Of a stretch of DNA of 64,000 nucleotides, positions 1-7,696 are shown one piece after another. The DNA is from DATATV01 sp036268615. Its GTDB lineage: Bacteria > Actinomycetota > Actinomycetes > Mycobacteriales > Pseudonocardiaceae. The notes below the pieces were generated by a model that worked only from the letters and a program-made list of their open reading frames with translations, searched no databases and was not told where the DNA came from. The stretch spans positions 48,244-112,243 of the forward strand of contig DATATV010000051.1 of assembly GCA_036268615.1 (NCBI GenBank), written 5' to 3'. A program made the position numbers and the translations under genes. Position 1 is the stretch's first letter; each line of letters starts with the position of its first letter.

Positions 1-314
1 TGGTCCTCCATCGCCATCTTCATGAGGTCCAGATGCAGCGAACGAAGAGCTTGGTCCCTACTCGCCTTCGCTTCGCGCGCTTGGAAGAACAGGGAGCCCG
101 CGACACCGGTCAAGGCGAGCACCGAAATCAACGCCGAGGCGGCTCCGTAGGTCTGGCCGATGTTACCCAACCTGGCCCAATAGTTTGTATCGCCGCTCAG
201 CAAGCCGAGTACGGCCGGAGAGAGGACAATAAAGGCAAGAACGACAAAGATCGCGGCGACTAATATCACCGCGATCCACCCGCGCTTCCACGGCGGTCTG
301 ATCAACCTGTTCAC
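1..314 (-). CDS. DUF6082-like membrane protein (3' part cut by window edge)
   Basis: The minus strand is open from the window edge to a GTG at 314. The visible part has a basic N-terminus (VNRLIRPPWKRGW) and one strongly hydrophobic segment (about residues 13-35). A second segment follows the conserved-looking stretch RLGNIGQTYGAASALIS, and the end reads LHLDLMKMAME. This arrangement, two membrane helices and then a helical region with an LMKMAM-type motif, is what I know from the actinobacterial DUF6082 family. Function is unknown. It lies 26 bp downstream of the DUF6879 gene on the same strand and is probably co-transcribed. The C-terminus is outside the window. The start is chosen because stop codons in the other frames and the end of the upstream gene leave little alternative. 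Confidence 0.7.
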   Translation of the reverse strand, partial: MNRLIRPPWKRGWIAVILVAAIFVVLAFIVLSPAVLGLLSGDTNYWARLGNIGQTYGAASALISVLALTGVAGSLFFQAREAKASRDQALRSLHLDLMKMAMED

Positions 315-340
315 CGATGCTGCCAGCTGCCTACCGCCGC

Positions 341-946
341 CTAGCCTTTTGCCAGGTCCGGTGGCGGCAGGTGCGCGATCTCCCTTTCGAAGAATGGTCG
401 AATATCTTCACCAACCGCAAAGAGTTGGTCGAGATCGCGACGAACACCGGAAATCAGTTCGGTCGAGTCAAACCGCCTCGCGCCCGCATGCGTACCTTCG
501 TTGTCGTAGAGGACCTCGTACACGGCGAGATCACCGAGAACCACAAGTTCCGGCAGGCCGCCCGCGCCGCCGTACTGCTCGACCTCCGCCGGAGAAACCA
601 CCTTGATCTCTTCCCCGACATCGGCACGCAGTCGCAGGAAGTTCAGCTCCCATTGAAGGTAGGGAGTGACCGGCAGGGTCACCAGCCGGACACGCCGACG
701 AGCAAAATCTCCCTGGGACAGCTCTTTCCCGGCCTCGGCTTGCATGTCGCCCATGAGCCGGAGGGAGTGTTCCCACTGACCGTCCTGGAATGCCTCCCAA
801 CTCGGCACGCCCGGCTCCCGGAAGTGCTGATAGGTCTCCAGTTTCCAGAACACGTCCTTGATCTTCTGGTAGTACGGCCAGAAATCGTCGATGTAGCCCC
901 TGGAATCAAAGGCTACACCTTCGACCGTCTTCAGCTTCTCAATCAT
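341..946 (-). CDS. DUF6879 family protein
   Basis: A 201-residue soluble protein without membrane segments or a signal peptide. It is rich in Trp and Tyr at regular places (DDFWPYYQKIKDVFWKLETY; VTPYLQWELNFLR; PFFEREI), with an acidic central region containing LVVLGDLAVYEVLYD. These features fit DUF6879, an actinomycete family often found beside XRE regulators or small DUF proteins. No catalytic role is established that I know of. Its start overlaps the end of the 96-residue gene upstream by 8 bp, so the two are translationally coupled. It may sense or bind something for a regulator, but no HTH gene is visible here. The family call is fairly secure; any function is open. Confidence 0.82.
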   Translation of the reverse strand: MIEKLKTVEGVAFDSRGYIDDFWPYYQKIKDVFWKLETYQHFREPGVPSWEAFQDGQWEHSLRLMGDMQAEAGKELSQGDFARRRVRLVTLPVTPYLQWELNFLRLRADVGEEIKVVSPAEVEQYGGAGGLPELVVLGDLAVYEVLYDNEGTHAGARRFDSTELISGVRRDLDQLFAVGEDIRPFFEREIAHLPPPDLAKG

Positions 947-1217
947 TCGGTATGTCCGATTTTGCAGAAAGTATCATATCGCGAGGAAGTACGACAAGAC
1001 GCTCATCCGAGCCAATAGAGACACCCATTGGCAGACGATCCGCGTAGGCAGGAGTCAAATCTCTCCCGATCATGGCGAAATCACCATTGTCAAGTTCCCA
1101 AATATCAGGGCAAGTTGGACTTCCGCTGGTATTGCCCAACTCCAGAGCGGACTTTCCGATTCGACGTTTGAAATCAGCTTTCGGATCAGCTTCCCACGGG
1201 CGACGTTCGACAGCCAT
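939..1217 (-). CDS. Conserved small protein paired with DUF6879
   Basis: A protein of about 92 residues beginning MAVERRPWEADPKADFKRR. It contains LELGNTSGSPTCPDIWEL, a GDFAMIGRDLT segment and ends in LVVLPRDMILSAKSDIPND. I recognise this as the small partner that commonly sits directly upstream of DUF6879 genes in actinomycetes; no biochemical role is known to me. The ATG at 1217 is chosen over the in-frame ATG at 1229 because GGGAG lies about 6 bases before it. It overlaps the downstream DUF6879 gene by 8 bp, which implies coupled translation. The fixed pairing suggests the two proteins act together; this is inference. Confidence 0.8.
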   Translation of the reverse strand: MAVERRPWEADPKADFKRRIGKSALELGNTSGSPTCPDIWELDNGDFAMIGRDLTPAYADRLPMGVSIGSDERLVVLPRDMILSAKSDIPND

Positions 1218-1485
1218 TATTGCTCCCATTCTATTAATTTGTCAACGTAACGCCGTGCTTGCCAGTATGACACCGTGGTATGTTTCATACAATAGAACGA
1301 ATGCCCGGACCCGCAGGCCATCGACGCGCGGAGCGACCCACCCCGGTGATGCCCGATACCTGGATGGGCAGGTAGGACTGCGACCCGTGGCCGAGGAGCC
1401 ACCCAATCGGGGCTCAGACAAGCCGAACGGATGACTGCAACAGCGTGGTCGCCAGGCACCGACGGTCACAGTCAGTTCGAAGGCG

Positions 1486-2133
1486 TCAGTCGATCCGCGG
1501 GAACACCGCGATCCGAGCCGGGCCGGACACGTCCCGCACCGTCGGCCGAATCCCGCCGAGCCGGCAGAACAGCTGCACCACGTCCAGCCGATGGTAGTTT
1601 TCCGGGTCCGCGTCGAACACCTCAGGATCGGTGATTCCCATGGCGGCCAACGGTTCCCGCAGCACCTCCGGTTCGGCGCCGAACGCCGAGCTGGGCGCGT
1701 TCTCGTCCAGGCCGGCCAGTTCCACGCCGTCCCGACTGACCACGAACGCCACGTCGGAGTTGATGCTCTGGTAGGCCGTCACCGCGAACGTGCCGGCCGA
1801 GAGGTCCGGCCGGCTCACCGCGGCTCCGTCGTTGTCCTCGACCAGCAGCGTGTGCGGCCCGAGTGCGAACGCCGCTACCGCCTGAAGGCGGTAGCGCGCG
1901 GTGTAGAGCGGCTGACCGGTGGCTTGGGCCTGCCGGGCGGCCTCGGCGTTGGCCTGGGCGAGCAGCGCGGCCCAGGTGCCGTCGGTGATGACGGACTCCG
2001 CGACCCCGAACCGGCGCAGTACCTCGTCCGGGTCGGTGTCGCGGACCGCCGTCACGCCGTACACGCCTTGGGGCGCGAGCACGTCGTCCAACCACGCCGA
2101 CCACACCGCGGGATCGGCAGAATCGTCTGTCAC
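1486..2133 (-). CDS. DUF6461 family protein
   Basis: A 215-residue acidic cytosolic protein starting at GTG. It has the pattern WSAWLDDVLAP, a central LLVEDNDGAA and the segment TAYQSINSDVAFVVSRDG, followed by a C-terminal domain ending HRLDVVQLFCRLGG. This layout matches DUF6461, an actinobacterial family of unknown role with the recurring phrase HTLLVEDNG. There is no signal peptide, membrane helix or metal motif. It starts 19 bp before the end of the lactate permease gene on the same strand, so it could be read from the permease promoter. Nothing in the sequence ties it functionally to lactate uptake. Confidence 0.72.
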   Translation of the reverse strand: MTDDSADPAVWSAWLDDVLAPQGVYGVTAVRDTDPDEVLRRFGVAESVITDGTWAALLAQANAEAARQAQATGQPLYTARYRLQAVAAFALGPHTLLVEDNDGAAVSRPDLSAGTFAVTAYQSINSDVAFVVSRDGVELAGLDENAPSSAFGAEPEVLREPLAAMGITDPEVFDADPENYHRLDVVQLFCRLGGIRPTVRDVSGPARIAVFPRID

Positions 2134-2152
2134 CGGCGCATCGTAGCCAAAG

Positions 2153-3757
2153 CTACAACCGCATGCTGCCGGGTAGGACGAAGTAGTAGAACAGCCCGAT
2201 CAGGATCAGGTAGACCAGGATCACCAGCGTCCAGCCCATGTTGTGGCGGATCACCTGGCCCTCGTTGCGGACGAACTTCGTCGTCGCCACGCCGACGCTC
2301 GCGGTCTGCGGCGCGACCGGCTTACCCACCTCGGCACCCAGCGAGTTCAGCGACGGGAACAGCAGCACCGGCGCGTGCAGCAGTTTCGCCACCGAGTACT
2401 GGAAGTGGCCGAAGACCGCGTTGGACGAGGTGTTGCTGCCCGACAGCGCGACCGCGATCCAACCCAGGATCGGCGAGAGCACCACGAACCACGTGCCCAG
2501 CTTGGCGAAGCCGTTGGCCATCGAATTGGCCATGCCGGCGTAGTTGTAGACGTTGGCCAGGCCGAAGATGAGCGGCGCGACCACCAGCGCGCCCCACATC
2601 TGCTTGAACGTGTTGCGGAACACCTCACCCAGTTGCCGGAGGCTCGGCCGCAGGAACAGCGCGATCAGAATCCAGCTGACCAGGATCGCCGTGCCGGCGA
2701 CGAACGGTGAGAACTTCAGCGAGACCGACGATGCCGTGTGGTCCAAGGAGGACACCGCACTGACCTTCGGCGCGAACGGCACGATGTTGCCCAGGGTGGA
2801 CCACGGACCGGTCCACGCGACCACCACGACGATCAGGATCACGAACGGCAACAGCCCGCGCAGCGGCGCCCGTTCACCGATCGCCTCCACTTCCGGGTTC
2901 TCGATTTCCTTGCCACCAAAGCCAAGTGTCACCTTCGGCCGCCACACCTTGAGCAGGCCGAGAAGCGCGGCGAAGCACACCAGCGAGCCGATCACGTCCG
3001 GCAGGTACGGGCCGAGGAACTGCGAAGTCGGGAACTGGCCGAGGATGTAGCCGAACGAGCCGACCAGCGCCAGCGGCCAGCCCTCGCGGAACCCGCGTCG
3101 GCCGCTGACCAGGTAGATCAGAATCCACGGCGGTGCCAGCGCGAGAATCGCGACTATCTTGCCGATCGACGCGGACAACGGGTCCACCGGCAGCCCGGTC
3201 ACCGCGGCCAGACCGACGATCGGCGCGCCCAACGCCCCGAAGGACACCGGTGCGTTGTTGGCCAGCGCGGCCACCCGGATCGCGGCGATGTCGGCGATGC
3301 CGAAGGCGATCAGCACCGGCGCGACCACCGCCCACGGGTAGCCGAAGCCGACCAGGCCCTCCAGCAGCGCGCCGAAGGCCCACGCGATCAGCAGGGTCTG
3401 CACCCGGATATCCGCGGTGGCCTGGGCGATCAGCCAGCGTTTGAACGCGTCGAACGCACCGGTGACCACCATGGTGTTGTAGATGATCACACCCCAGAAC
3501 ACGATCCAGTCGACCGACCAGAATCCCGTTCCCGCGCCCAGTCCGTAGGCCTGCATCGTTTGGCCGAATGGCGACCGCCAAATGGTCACCCCGAGCACGA
3601 CGGTCACCACCGCGCCGATCAGCACGGCCTGCCAGGCTGATAATCGCAGCACTGCCAGCAGCAACAACAGGACCAACACCGGCACCAGCGCGAGCAACGT
3701 GCTGCCCAGCACGGTGTGCGCGGGGTCGAGAACCTGCGAAAACGCCGAAGCGAACAT
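2153..3757 (-). CDS. lctP: L-lactate permease (LctP family)
   Basis: A 534-residue polytopic membrane protein with about a dozen hydrophobic helices, as usual for LctP (around 530-560 residues). Family signatures include WGVIIYNTMVVTGAFD, LIAWAFGALLEGLVGFGYPWAV and ALSGSNTSSNAVFG near the C-terminus. It would take up L-lactate, and probably glycolate, with protons across the cytoplasmic membrane. The ATG at 3757 is preferred because GGGAGG lies seven bases upstream. A candidate promoter sits at 3792-3821. No lactate dehydrogenase gene is adjacent, so the operon does not include lactate oxidation. DUF6461 follows 19 bp downstream. Confidence 0.93.
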   Translation of the reverse strand: MFASAFSQVLDPAHTVLGSTLLALVPVLVLLLLLAVLRLSAWQAVLIGAVVTVVLGVTIWRSPFGQTMQAYGLGAGTGFWSVDWIVFWGVIIYNTMVVTGAFDAFKRWLIAQATADIRVQTLLIAWAFGALLEGLVGFGYPWAVVAPVLIAFGIADIAAIRVAALANNAPVSFGALGAPIVGLAAVTGLPVDPLSASIGKIVAILALAPPWILIYLVSGRRGFREGWPLALVGSFGYILGQFPTSQFLGPYLPDVIGSLVCFAALLGLLKVWRPKVTLGFGGKEIENPEVEAIGERAPLRGLLPFVILIVVVVAWTGPWSTLGNIVPFAPKVSAVSSLDHTASSVSLKFSPFVAGTAILVSWILIALFLRPSLRQLGEVFRNTFKQMWGALVVAPLIFGLANVYNYAGMANSMANGFAKLGTWFVVLSPILGWIAVALSGSNTSSNAVFGHFQYSVAKLLHAPVLLFPSLNSLGAEVGKPVAPQTASVGVATTKFVRNEGQVIRHNMGWTLVILVYLILIGLFYYFVLPGSMRL

Positions 3758-3791
3758 TGGCCGGCCTCCCACACATCGTTGTGTGGAAAAA

Positions 3792-3821
3792 TGTGTACCG
3801 AATTGATCGTTGCGGCGTCAA
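3792..3821 (-). promoter_or_regulatory. Candidate promoter for lctP
   Basis: On the minus strand TTGACG (3816-3821) is followed after 18 bases by TACACA (3792-3797). This is a reasonable sigma-70-type pair with a start point near 3785 and a leader of about 28 bases before the lctP ATG. It is a motif match only. Confidence 0.4.
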
Positions 3822-3938
3822 GGGTTACCGCCGGGAGAGATCGAACGAACCATCGATGAAGCGGTAGCGTGAGCAGACCTGCGACCCCCCGATGTTCAGG
3901 GCCGTTCGGCCGGTCGACCGAATGAAGGTGGGGATCTC

Positions 3939-4373
3939 GTGAACGACCCGACTACTTCGACGGGCGTCACCGGCGCTCCCGCGCTCCTGATCATCATCGG
4001 GATCATCGTGGTGAGCGCGCTGCTCTACTTCCTGCCCACCATCATCGGCAGCGTCCGGCGCGCCCCGTCGCTGCTCGGGATCGTCCTGGTCAACATCTTC
4101 TTCGGCTGGTCGATCATCGGCTGGATCGTCGCGCTCGTCCTGGCGCTGCGCACCCGGCAGCCTGGCTACCGGCGCCGGACGGTCGACGAGATCCAGCGCT
4201 GGCCCGGCCTCTCCCCCGGTTACCGGCAGGGCAGCGACGTCGAGCGCCAGCTCCGCCGCGAGCAGCGGTCCACCGACGCGGCACCCGGCGGCTACCAGAC
4301 CCAGTTCGACCCGAACCTGATCCAGCACCTCAACCAGCAGCCGCCGACGGACCAGCCGCCACCCGAAAAGTGA
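3939..4373 (+). CDS. Superinfection-immunity-type small membrane protein
   Basis: A 144-residue protein from a GTG start, with GGTGGGGA five bases upstream. Two hydrophobic helices (about residues 14-33 and 43-67) flank the short basic loop GSVRRAPSL and include the phrase NIFFGWSIIGWIVALVLAL. That is the hallmark of the family named after the T4 superinfection immunity protein Imm (Pfam Imm_superinfect). The remaining 75 residues are hydrophilic and glutamine/proline rich. In chromosomes this family is common and its role is mostly unknown, so no phage-exclusion function should be assumed. It is divergent from lctP and stands alone. Confidence 0.8.
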   Translation: MNDPTTSTGVTGAPALLIIIGIIVVSALLYFLPTIIGSVRRAPSLLGIVLVNIFFGWSIIGWIVALVLALRTRQPGYRRRTVDEIQRWPGLSPGYRQGSDVERQLRREQRSTDAAPGGYQTQFDPNLIQHLNQQPPTDQPPPEK

Positions 4374-4400
4374 TCAGCGGCAGACCTGGGCTGGTGGCAT

Positions 4401-4625
4401 GAGTAGATCGCGGCCGAGTTCCGGGCCAACGACGGCGTGGTCGGCGGCCACTTCGAGGGCAGGCATCCGCCGTTGCCGCATACCGTCGGCCGGCGCAGCG
4501 GGCTGTCCCGGCTCAACCCGCTGGTGTTGCAGCCGACGGCGAGGGCTTCGTGGCCCGACGTGCCCGGCTACGAGGCCCGGACGAGCCGCACGTTTCCGGT
4601 GTTTGGCCTCGCCCCGGTCGGCTGA
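4401..4625 (+). pseudogene. Remnant of F420-type nitroreductase (DDN family)
   Basis: In one frame the translation reads IAAEFRANDGVVGGHFEG, then LPHTVGRRSGLSRLNPLV, then jumps to WPDVPGYEARTSRTFPVFGLAPV and a stop at 4625. The first half matches the N-terminal substrate/F420 region of deazaflavin-dependent nitroreductases (FRANxGxVGG, HTxGRKSG). The second half matches their C-terminus (YQxKTSRxIPVFxLxPV). The middle, roughly 50-60 residues, is missing, and an in-frame TAG at 4404-4406 stands where the N-terminal helix should continue. No good start or ribosome site is present. I read it as an internally deleted, decayed gene. Confidence 0.75.
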
Positions 4626-4642
4626 CCCCACCCGGACGCAGA

Positions 4643-4676
4643 AGTGGCGATGCCCGGCGGACCGGACATCGCCACT
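4643..4676. terminator. Hairpin between clpX and the nitroreductase remnant
   Basis: AGTGGCGATG (4643-4652) pairs perfectly with CATCGCCACT (4667-4676), and the loop itself can form CCGG/CCGG pairs. It lies 42 bp beyond the clpX stop and could end that transcript; there is no clear T-run. Confidence 0.6.
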
Positions 4677-4717
4677 CAGCTGTCTCGCGCGTGCTTGTGC
4701 GCGGGCTCGACCCGCGT

Positions 4718-6001
4718 TCAGGCGGACTTCTCGCGGCGCTCCCGCCGGTTGGGCTGACGCGGCACGATCGTCGGGTTCACGTTCTCCCGGACCGTCTGCT
4801 CGGTGATGACCACCTTCGCCACGTCCGAGCGGCTCGGGATGTCGTACATCACCGGGAGCAGCGTCTCCTCCATGATGGCCCGCAGGCCACGGGCGCCGGT
4901 GCCACGCAGGATCGCCTGGTCGGCGATGGCGGCCATCGCGTTGTCGCTGAACTCCAGCTCCACGCCGTCCATGTTGAACAGCCGGTGGTACTGCTTGACC
5001 AGCGCGTTGCGCGGCTCGGTGAGGATCTTGATCAGCGACTGCTTGTCCAGGTTGGTCACGCTGGCCACGACGGGCAGCCGGCCGATGAACTCCGGGATCA
5101 GGCCGAACTTGATCAGGTCCTCGGGCATCGTCTCGGCGAAGAAGTCGGTCGTCTCGATCTCGGCCTTGGACCGGATCTCGGCGCCGAAACCGAGGCCGCG
5201 CTTGCCGACCCGCTCCTGGATGATCCGGTCCAGCCCGGCGAACGCGCCGGCCACGATGAACAGCACGTTCGTCGTGTCGATCTGGATGAACTCCTGGTGC
5301 GGGTGCTTGCGGCCGCCCTGCGGGGGCACGCTGGCGGTGGTGCCCTCCAGGATCTTCAGCAGGGCCTGCTGCACGCCCTCGCCGGACACGTCCCGGGTGA
5401 TCGACGGGTTCTCGCTCTTGCGGGCGATCTTGTCGACCTCGTCGATGTAGATGATGCCGGTCTCGGCGCGCTTCACGTCGTAGTCGGCGGCCTGGATGAG
5501 CTTGAGCAGGATGTTCTCGACATCCTCACCGACGTAGCCCGCCTCGGTGAGCGCGGTGGCGTCGGCGATGGCGAACGGCACGTTGAGCATCTTGGCCAGC
5601 GTCTGCGCCAGGTAGGTCTTGCCGCAACCGGTCGGGCCGAGCATCAGGATGTTCGACTTCGCCAGTTCGACGGCCTCGTCGCCGCGACCCTCGCGACCGC
5701 GCTCGCCGGACTGGATGCGCTTGTAGTGGTTGTAGACGGCCACCGCGAGCGTGCGCTTCGCTTCGTCCTGGCCGATCACGTAGGAGTCGAGAAAATCGTG
5801 GATCTCGGCGGGCTTGGGCAGCTCGTCGAGCTTGACGTCACCGGCCTCGGCGAGTTCTTCTTCGATGATCTCGTTACAGAGGTCGATGCACTCGTCGCAG
5901 ATGTACACGCCGGGACCGGCGATGAGCTTCTTGACCTGCTTTTGGCTCTTCCCGCAGAACGAGCATTTCAACAGGTCTCCGCCATCCCCGATACGAGCCA
6001 T
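4718..6001 (-). CDS. clpX: ATP-dependent Clp protease, unfoldase subunit ClpX
   Basis: A 427-residue AAA+ unfoldase that feeds tagged or misfolded proteins into ClpP. The N-terminal zinc domain is intact (CSFCGKSQ and CDECIDLC). The Walker A is GPTGCGKT, with the Cys often seen in actinobacteria. The Walker B is IIYIDEVDK, an RKSENPSITRDVSGEGVQ segment follows, and the sensor-2 region reads GTGARGLRAI. Length is normal. The ATG giving MARIGDGG is chosen because it matches ClpX N-termini; AGAGG lies nine bases upstream and GGAGGGG further away. It follows clpP2 on the same strand, but a 13-bp hairpin separates them, so it probably has its own transcription as well. Confidence 0.98.
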   Translation of the reverse strand: MARIGDGGDLLKCSFCGKSQKQVKKLIAGPGVYICDECIDLCNEIIEEELAEAGDVKLDELPKPAEIHDFLDSYVIGQDEAKRTLAVAVYNHYKRIQSGERGREGRGDEAVELAKSNILMLGPTGCGKTYLAQTLAKMLNVPFAIADATALTEAGYVGEDVENILLKLIQAADYDVKRAETGIIYIDEVDKIARKSENPSITRDVSGEGVQQALLKILEGTTASVPPQGGRKHPHQEFIQIDTTNVLFIVAGAFAGLDRIIQERVGKRGLGFGAEIRSKAEIETTDFFAETMPEDLIKFGLIPEFIGRLPVVASVTNLDKQSLIKILTEPRNALVKQYHRLFNMDGVELEFSDNAMAAIADQAILRGTGARGLRAIMEETLLPVMYDIPSRSDVAKVVITEQTVRENVNPTIVPRQPNRRERREKSA

Positions 6002-6151
6002 GACCGTTGACCTCTGTCCCCTCCGGTGAGCCGGTGCCGACTGGCTCGCCTTCGTCATCCTGGTGACCCGACCAAAACACTCTGAGCCGGGTTGCTATCC
6101 CCTGACGTTACCCGCCCTGCCCTGCAGACAGGGAGCACTTGACGCCCTGTG

Positions 6152-6189
6152 ACACGCCGAGCGGCGGTTTTTTCCCCCGCTCGGCGTGT
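6152..6189. terminator. Strong hairpin between clpP2 and clpX
   Basis: ACACGCCGAGCGG (6152-6164) pairs without mismatch with CCGCTCGGCGTGT (6177-6189) across a 12-base loop containing TTTTTT. It starts just after the clpP2 stop and is likely to terminate or attenuate clpP1P2 transcription before clpX. Confidence 0.75.
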
Positions 6190-6196
6190 CGCGGGA

Positions 6197-6826
6197 TCAG
6201 GGTTGGGTGGAAAGCTTGCGGTACGGGAAGATCTCATCCACAATGCCGTACTCCTTGGCATCTTCCGCGGTGAGAATCTTGTCCCGCTCGATATCCAACC
6301 GAACCTGCTCCGGGGTCTTGCTGGTGTGCCGGGCGAGGGTGGTCTCCAGCAGGCGACGCATCCGCTGGATCTCGTTGGCCTGGATCTCCAGGTCGGACAC
6401 CTGGCCGTAGACACCCTCGATGGCCGGCTGGTGGATCATCACCCGGGCGTTGGGCAGCAGCGCACGCTTGCCGGGGGTACCCGCCGCCAGGATGACCGCG
6501 GCGGCCGACGCGGCCTGACCGAGGCAGACCGTCTGGATGTCGGGACGGACGTACTGCATGGTGTCGTAGATGGCCATCAACGAGGTGAACGAGCCACCCG
6601 GGGAGTTGATGTACATGATGATGTCGCGGTCGGGGTCCTCGGCCTCCAGCACGAGCAGCTGGGCCATCACGTCGTTGGCGGACGCGTCGTCGATCTGGAC
6701 GCCGAGGAAGATGATGCGTTCCTCGAACAGCTTGTTGTACGGGTTGGATTCCTTGATCCCGTAGCTGGTGCGCTCGACGAACGACGGCAGCACGTACCGG
6801 GACTGCGGGAGATGAAGCTCGCTCAC
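6197..6826 (-). CDS. clpP2: ATP-dependent Clp protease proteolytic subunit 2
   Basis: A 209-residue serine peptidase subunit. The catalytic triad is visible as Ser107 in GQAASAAAV, His132 in MIHQPA and Asp182 in ERDKIL. In actinobacteria ClpP1 and ClpP2 form a mixed tetradecamer that docks ClpX or ClpC1. The start is the GTG at 6826 with AAGGAG five bases upstream, giving VSELHLPQSRYVLPSF. The long open frame extending further upstream is read-through into clpP1 sequence and is not used. It begins 22 bp after the clpP1 stop, so the two form one operon, controlled from upstream of clpP1. The AASAAA around the nucleophile, in place of the usual AASMGA, is typical of ClpP2-type subunits. Confidence 0.97.
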   Translation of the reverse strand: MSELHLPQSRYVLPSFVERTSYGIKESNPYNKLFEERIIFLGVQIDDASANDVMAQLLVLEAEDPDRDIIMYINSPGGSFTSLMAIYDTMQYVRPDIQTVCLGQAASAAAVILAAGTPGKRALLPNARVMIHQPAIEGVYGQVSDLEIQANEIQRMRRLLETTLARHTSKTPEQVRLDIERDKILTAEDAKEYGIVDEIFPYRKLSTQP

Positions 6827-6848
6827 TTGTTTCTCCTTGACTTCTTGC

Positions 6849-7469
6849 TCAGCGGTTCCGGCTGCCGTTGCCACTCGGCACGCTGTGCGGGGCGGCCACG
6901 TGATCGACGAAGCCGTAGTCCATGGCTTCCTCGGCGGTGAACCAGCGGTCGCGGTCCGCGTCCTCGGTGATCTTCTCGACGGGCTGGCCGGTCTGCTCGG
7001 CGGTGATCTTGGCCATCTCCTGCTTCCACCGGTTGTAGACCTGCGCCTGGATCGCGATGTCCGACGCCGTGCCACCGACACCGGCGGAGGGCTGGTGCAT
7101 CATGATGCGCGCGTGCGGCAGGGCGTAGCGCTTACCCGGCGCACCGGAGGAGAGCAGGAACTGACCCATCGACGCGGCCAGGCCCATCGCCCAGGTGGCC
7201 ACGTCGGGCTCAATCAGCTGCATGGTGTCGTAGATCGCCATCCCGGCGGTGACCGAGCCACCGGGCGAGTTGATGTACAGGGTGATGTCGGATTCGCCCT
7301 CTTCGGCGGCGAGCAGCAACAGCTGCGCGGTGATCCGATTGGCGACCTCGTCGTTCACCTCGGAACCGAGGACGACGATGCGCTCCTGAAGCAGTCGCTC
7401 ATACACCGAGTCGGTCAGGTTGAGGCCCGAGGTGCTGGTCCGCATCTGGGGCGGGAGCTGCTGCGTCAC
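6849..7469 (-). CDS. clpP1: ATP-dependent Clp protease proteolytic subunit 1
   Basis: A 206-residue ClpP with the standard nucleophile motif LAASMGQFLL, the His motif MMHQPS and the C-terminal DRDRWFTAEEA that carries the third triad residue. The start is a GTG at 7469, preceded by AGGCAGG. It is first in the clpP1-clpP2 operon. About 130 bp upstream of its start lies a match to the actinobacterial ClgR operator, so induction on protein-folding stress is expected by analogy with Streptomyces and Mycobacterium. The trigger factor gene follows the usual order upstream. Confidence 0.97.
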   Translation of the reverse strand: MTQQLPPQMRTSTSGLNLTDSVYERLLQERIVVLGSEVNDEVANRITAQLLLLAAEEGESDITLYINSPGGSVTAGMAIYDTMQLIEPDVATWAMGLAASMGQFLLSSGAPGKRYALPHARIMMHQPSAGVGGTASDIAIQAQVYNRWKQEMAKITAEQTGQPVEKITEDADRDRWFTAEEAMDYGFVDHVAAPHSVPSGNGSRNR

Positions 7470-7596
7470 GTCTGCCTGCCTTCTGACTTCTCAACACGAC
7501 CATCCCGGTACCGCCGGGTGCCGTAACGGGGGTTTCCTGCTGTCTGACACCGACACTAACGAAGGCGGGCGGCCGGGAAGTCCCGACACCGCCCGC

Positions 7597-7610
7597 GTTC
7601 GCTGATAGCG
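7597..7610 (+). promoter_or_regulatory. Candidate ClgR operator for clpP1P2
   Basis: The plus strand carries GTTCGC-TGATA-GCG, an exact fit to the GTTCGC-N5-GCG operator described for ClgR in Streptomyces. It lies 128 bp upstream of the clpP1 start in the tig-clpP1 gap, where ClgR boxes are expected. The regulator gene is not in the window. A TTAGTGT sequence about 45 bp closer to clpP1 on the minus strand could be its -10. Confidence 0.7.
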
Positions 7611-7696
7611 TGTAAAACCTGCCAAAAAAGGCCAATGACCAGCACCACCGAGGCGATTCACGTTATTCCACGGTGGCGCCGGTCACGCCGGGAGGG

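Noticed and set aside
6197..7081. Longer clpP2 with 85 extra N-terminal residues
   Set aside because: The extension lies inside clpP1; GTG 6826 has AAGGAG at proper spacing.
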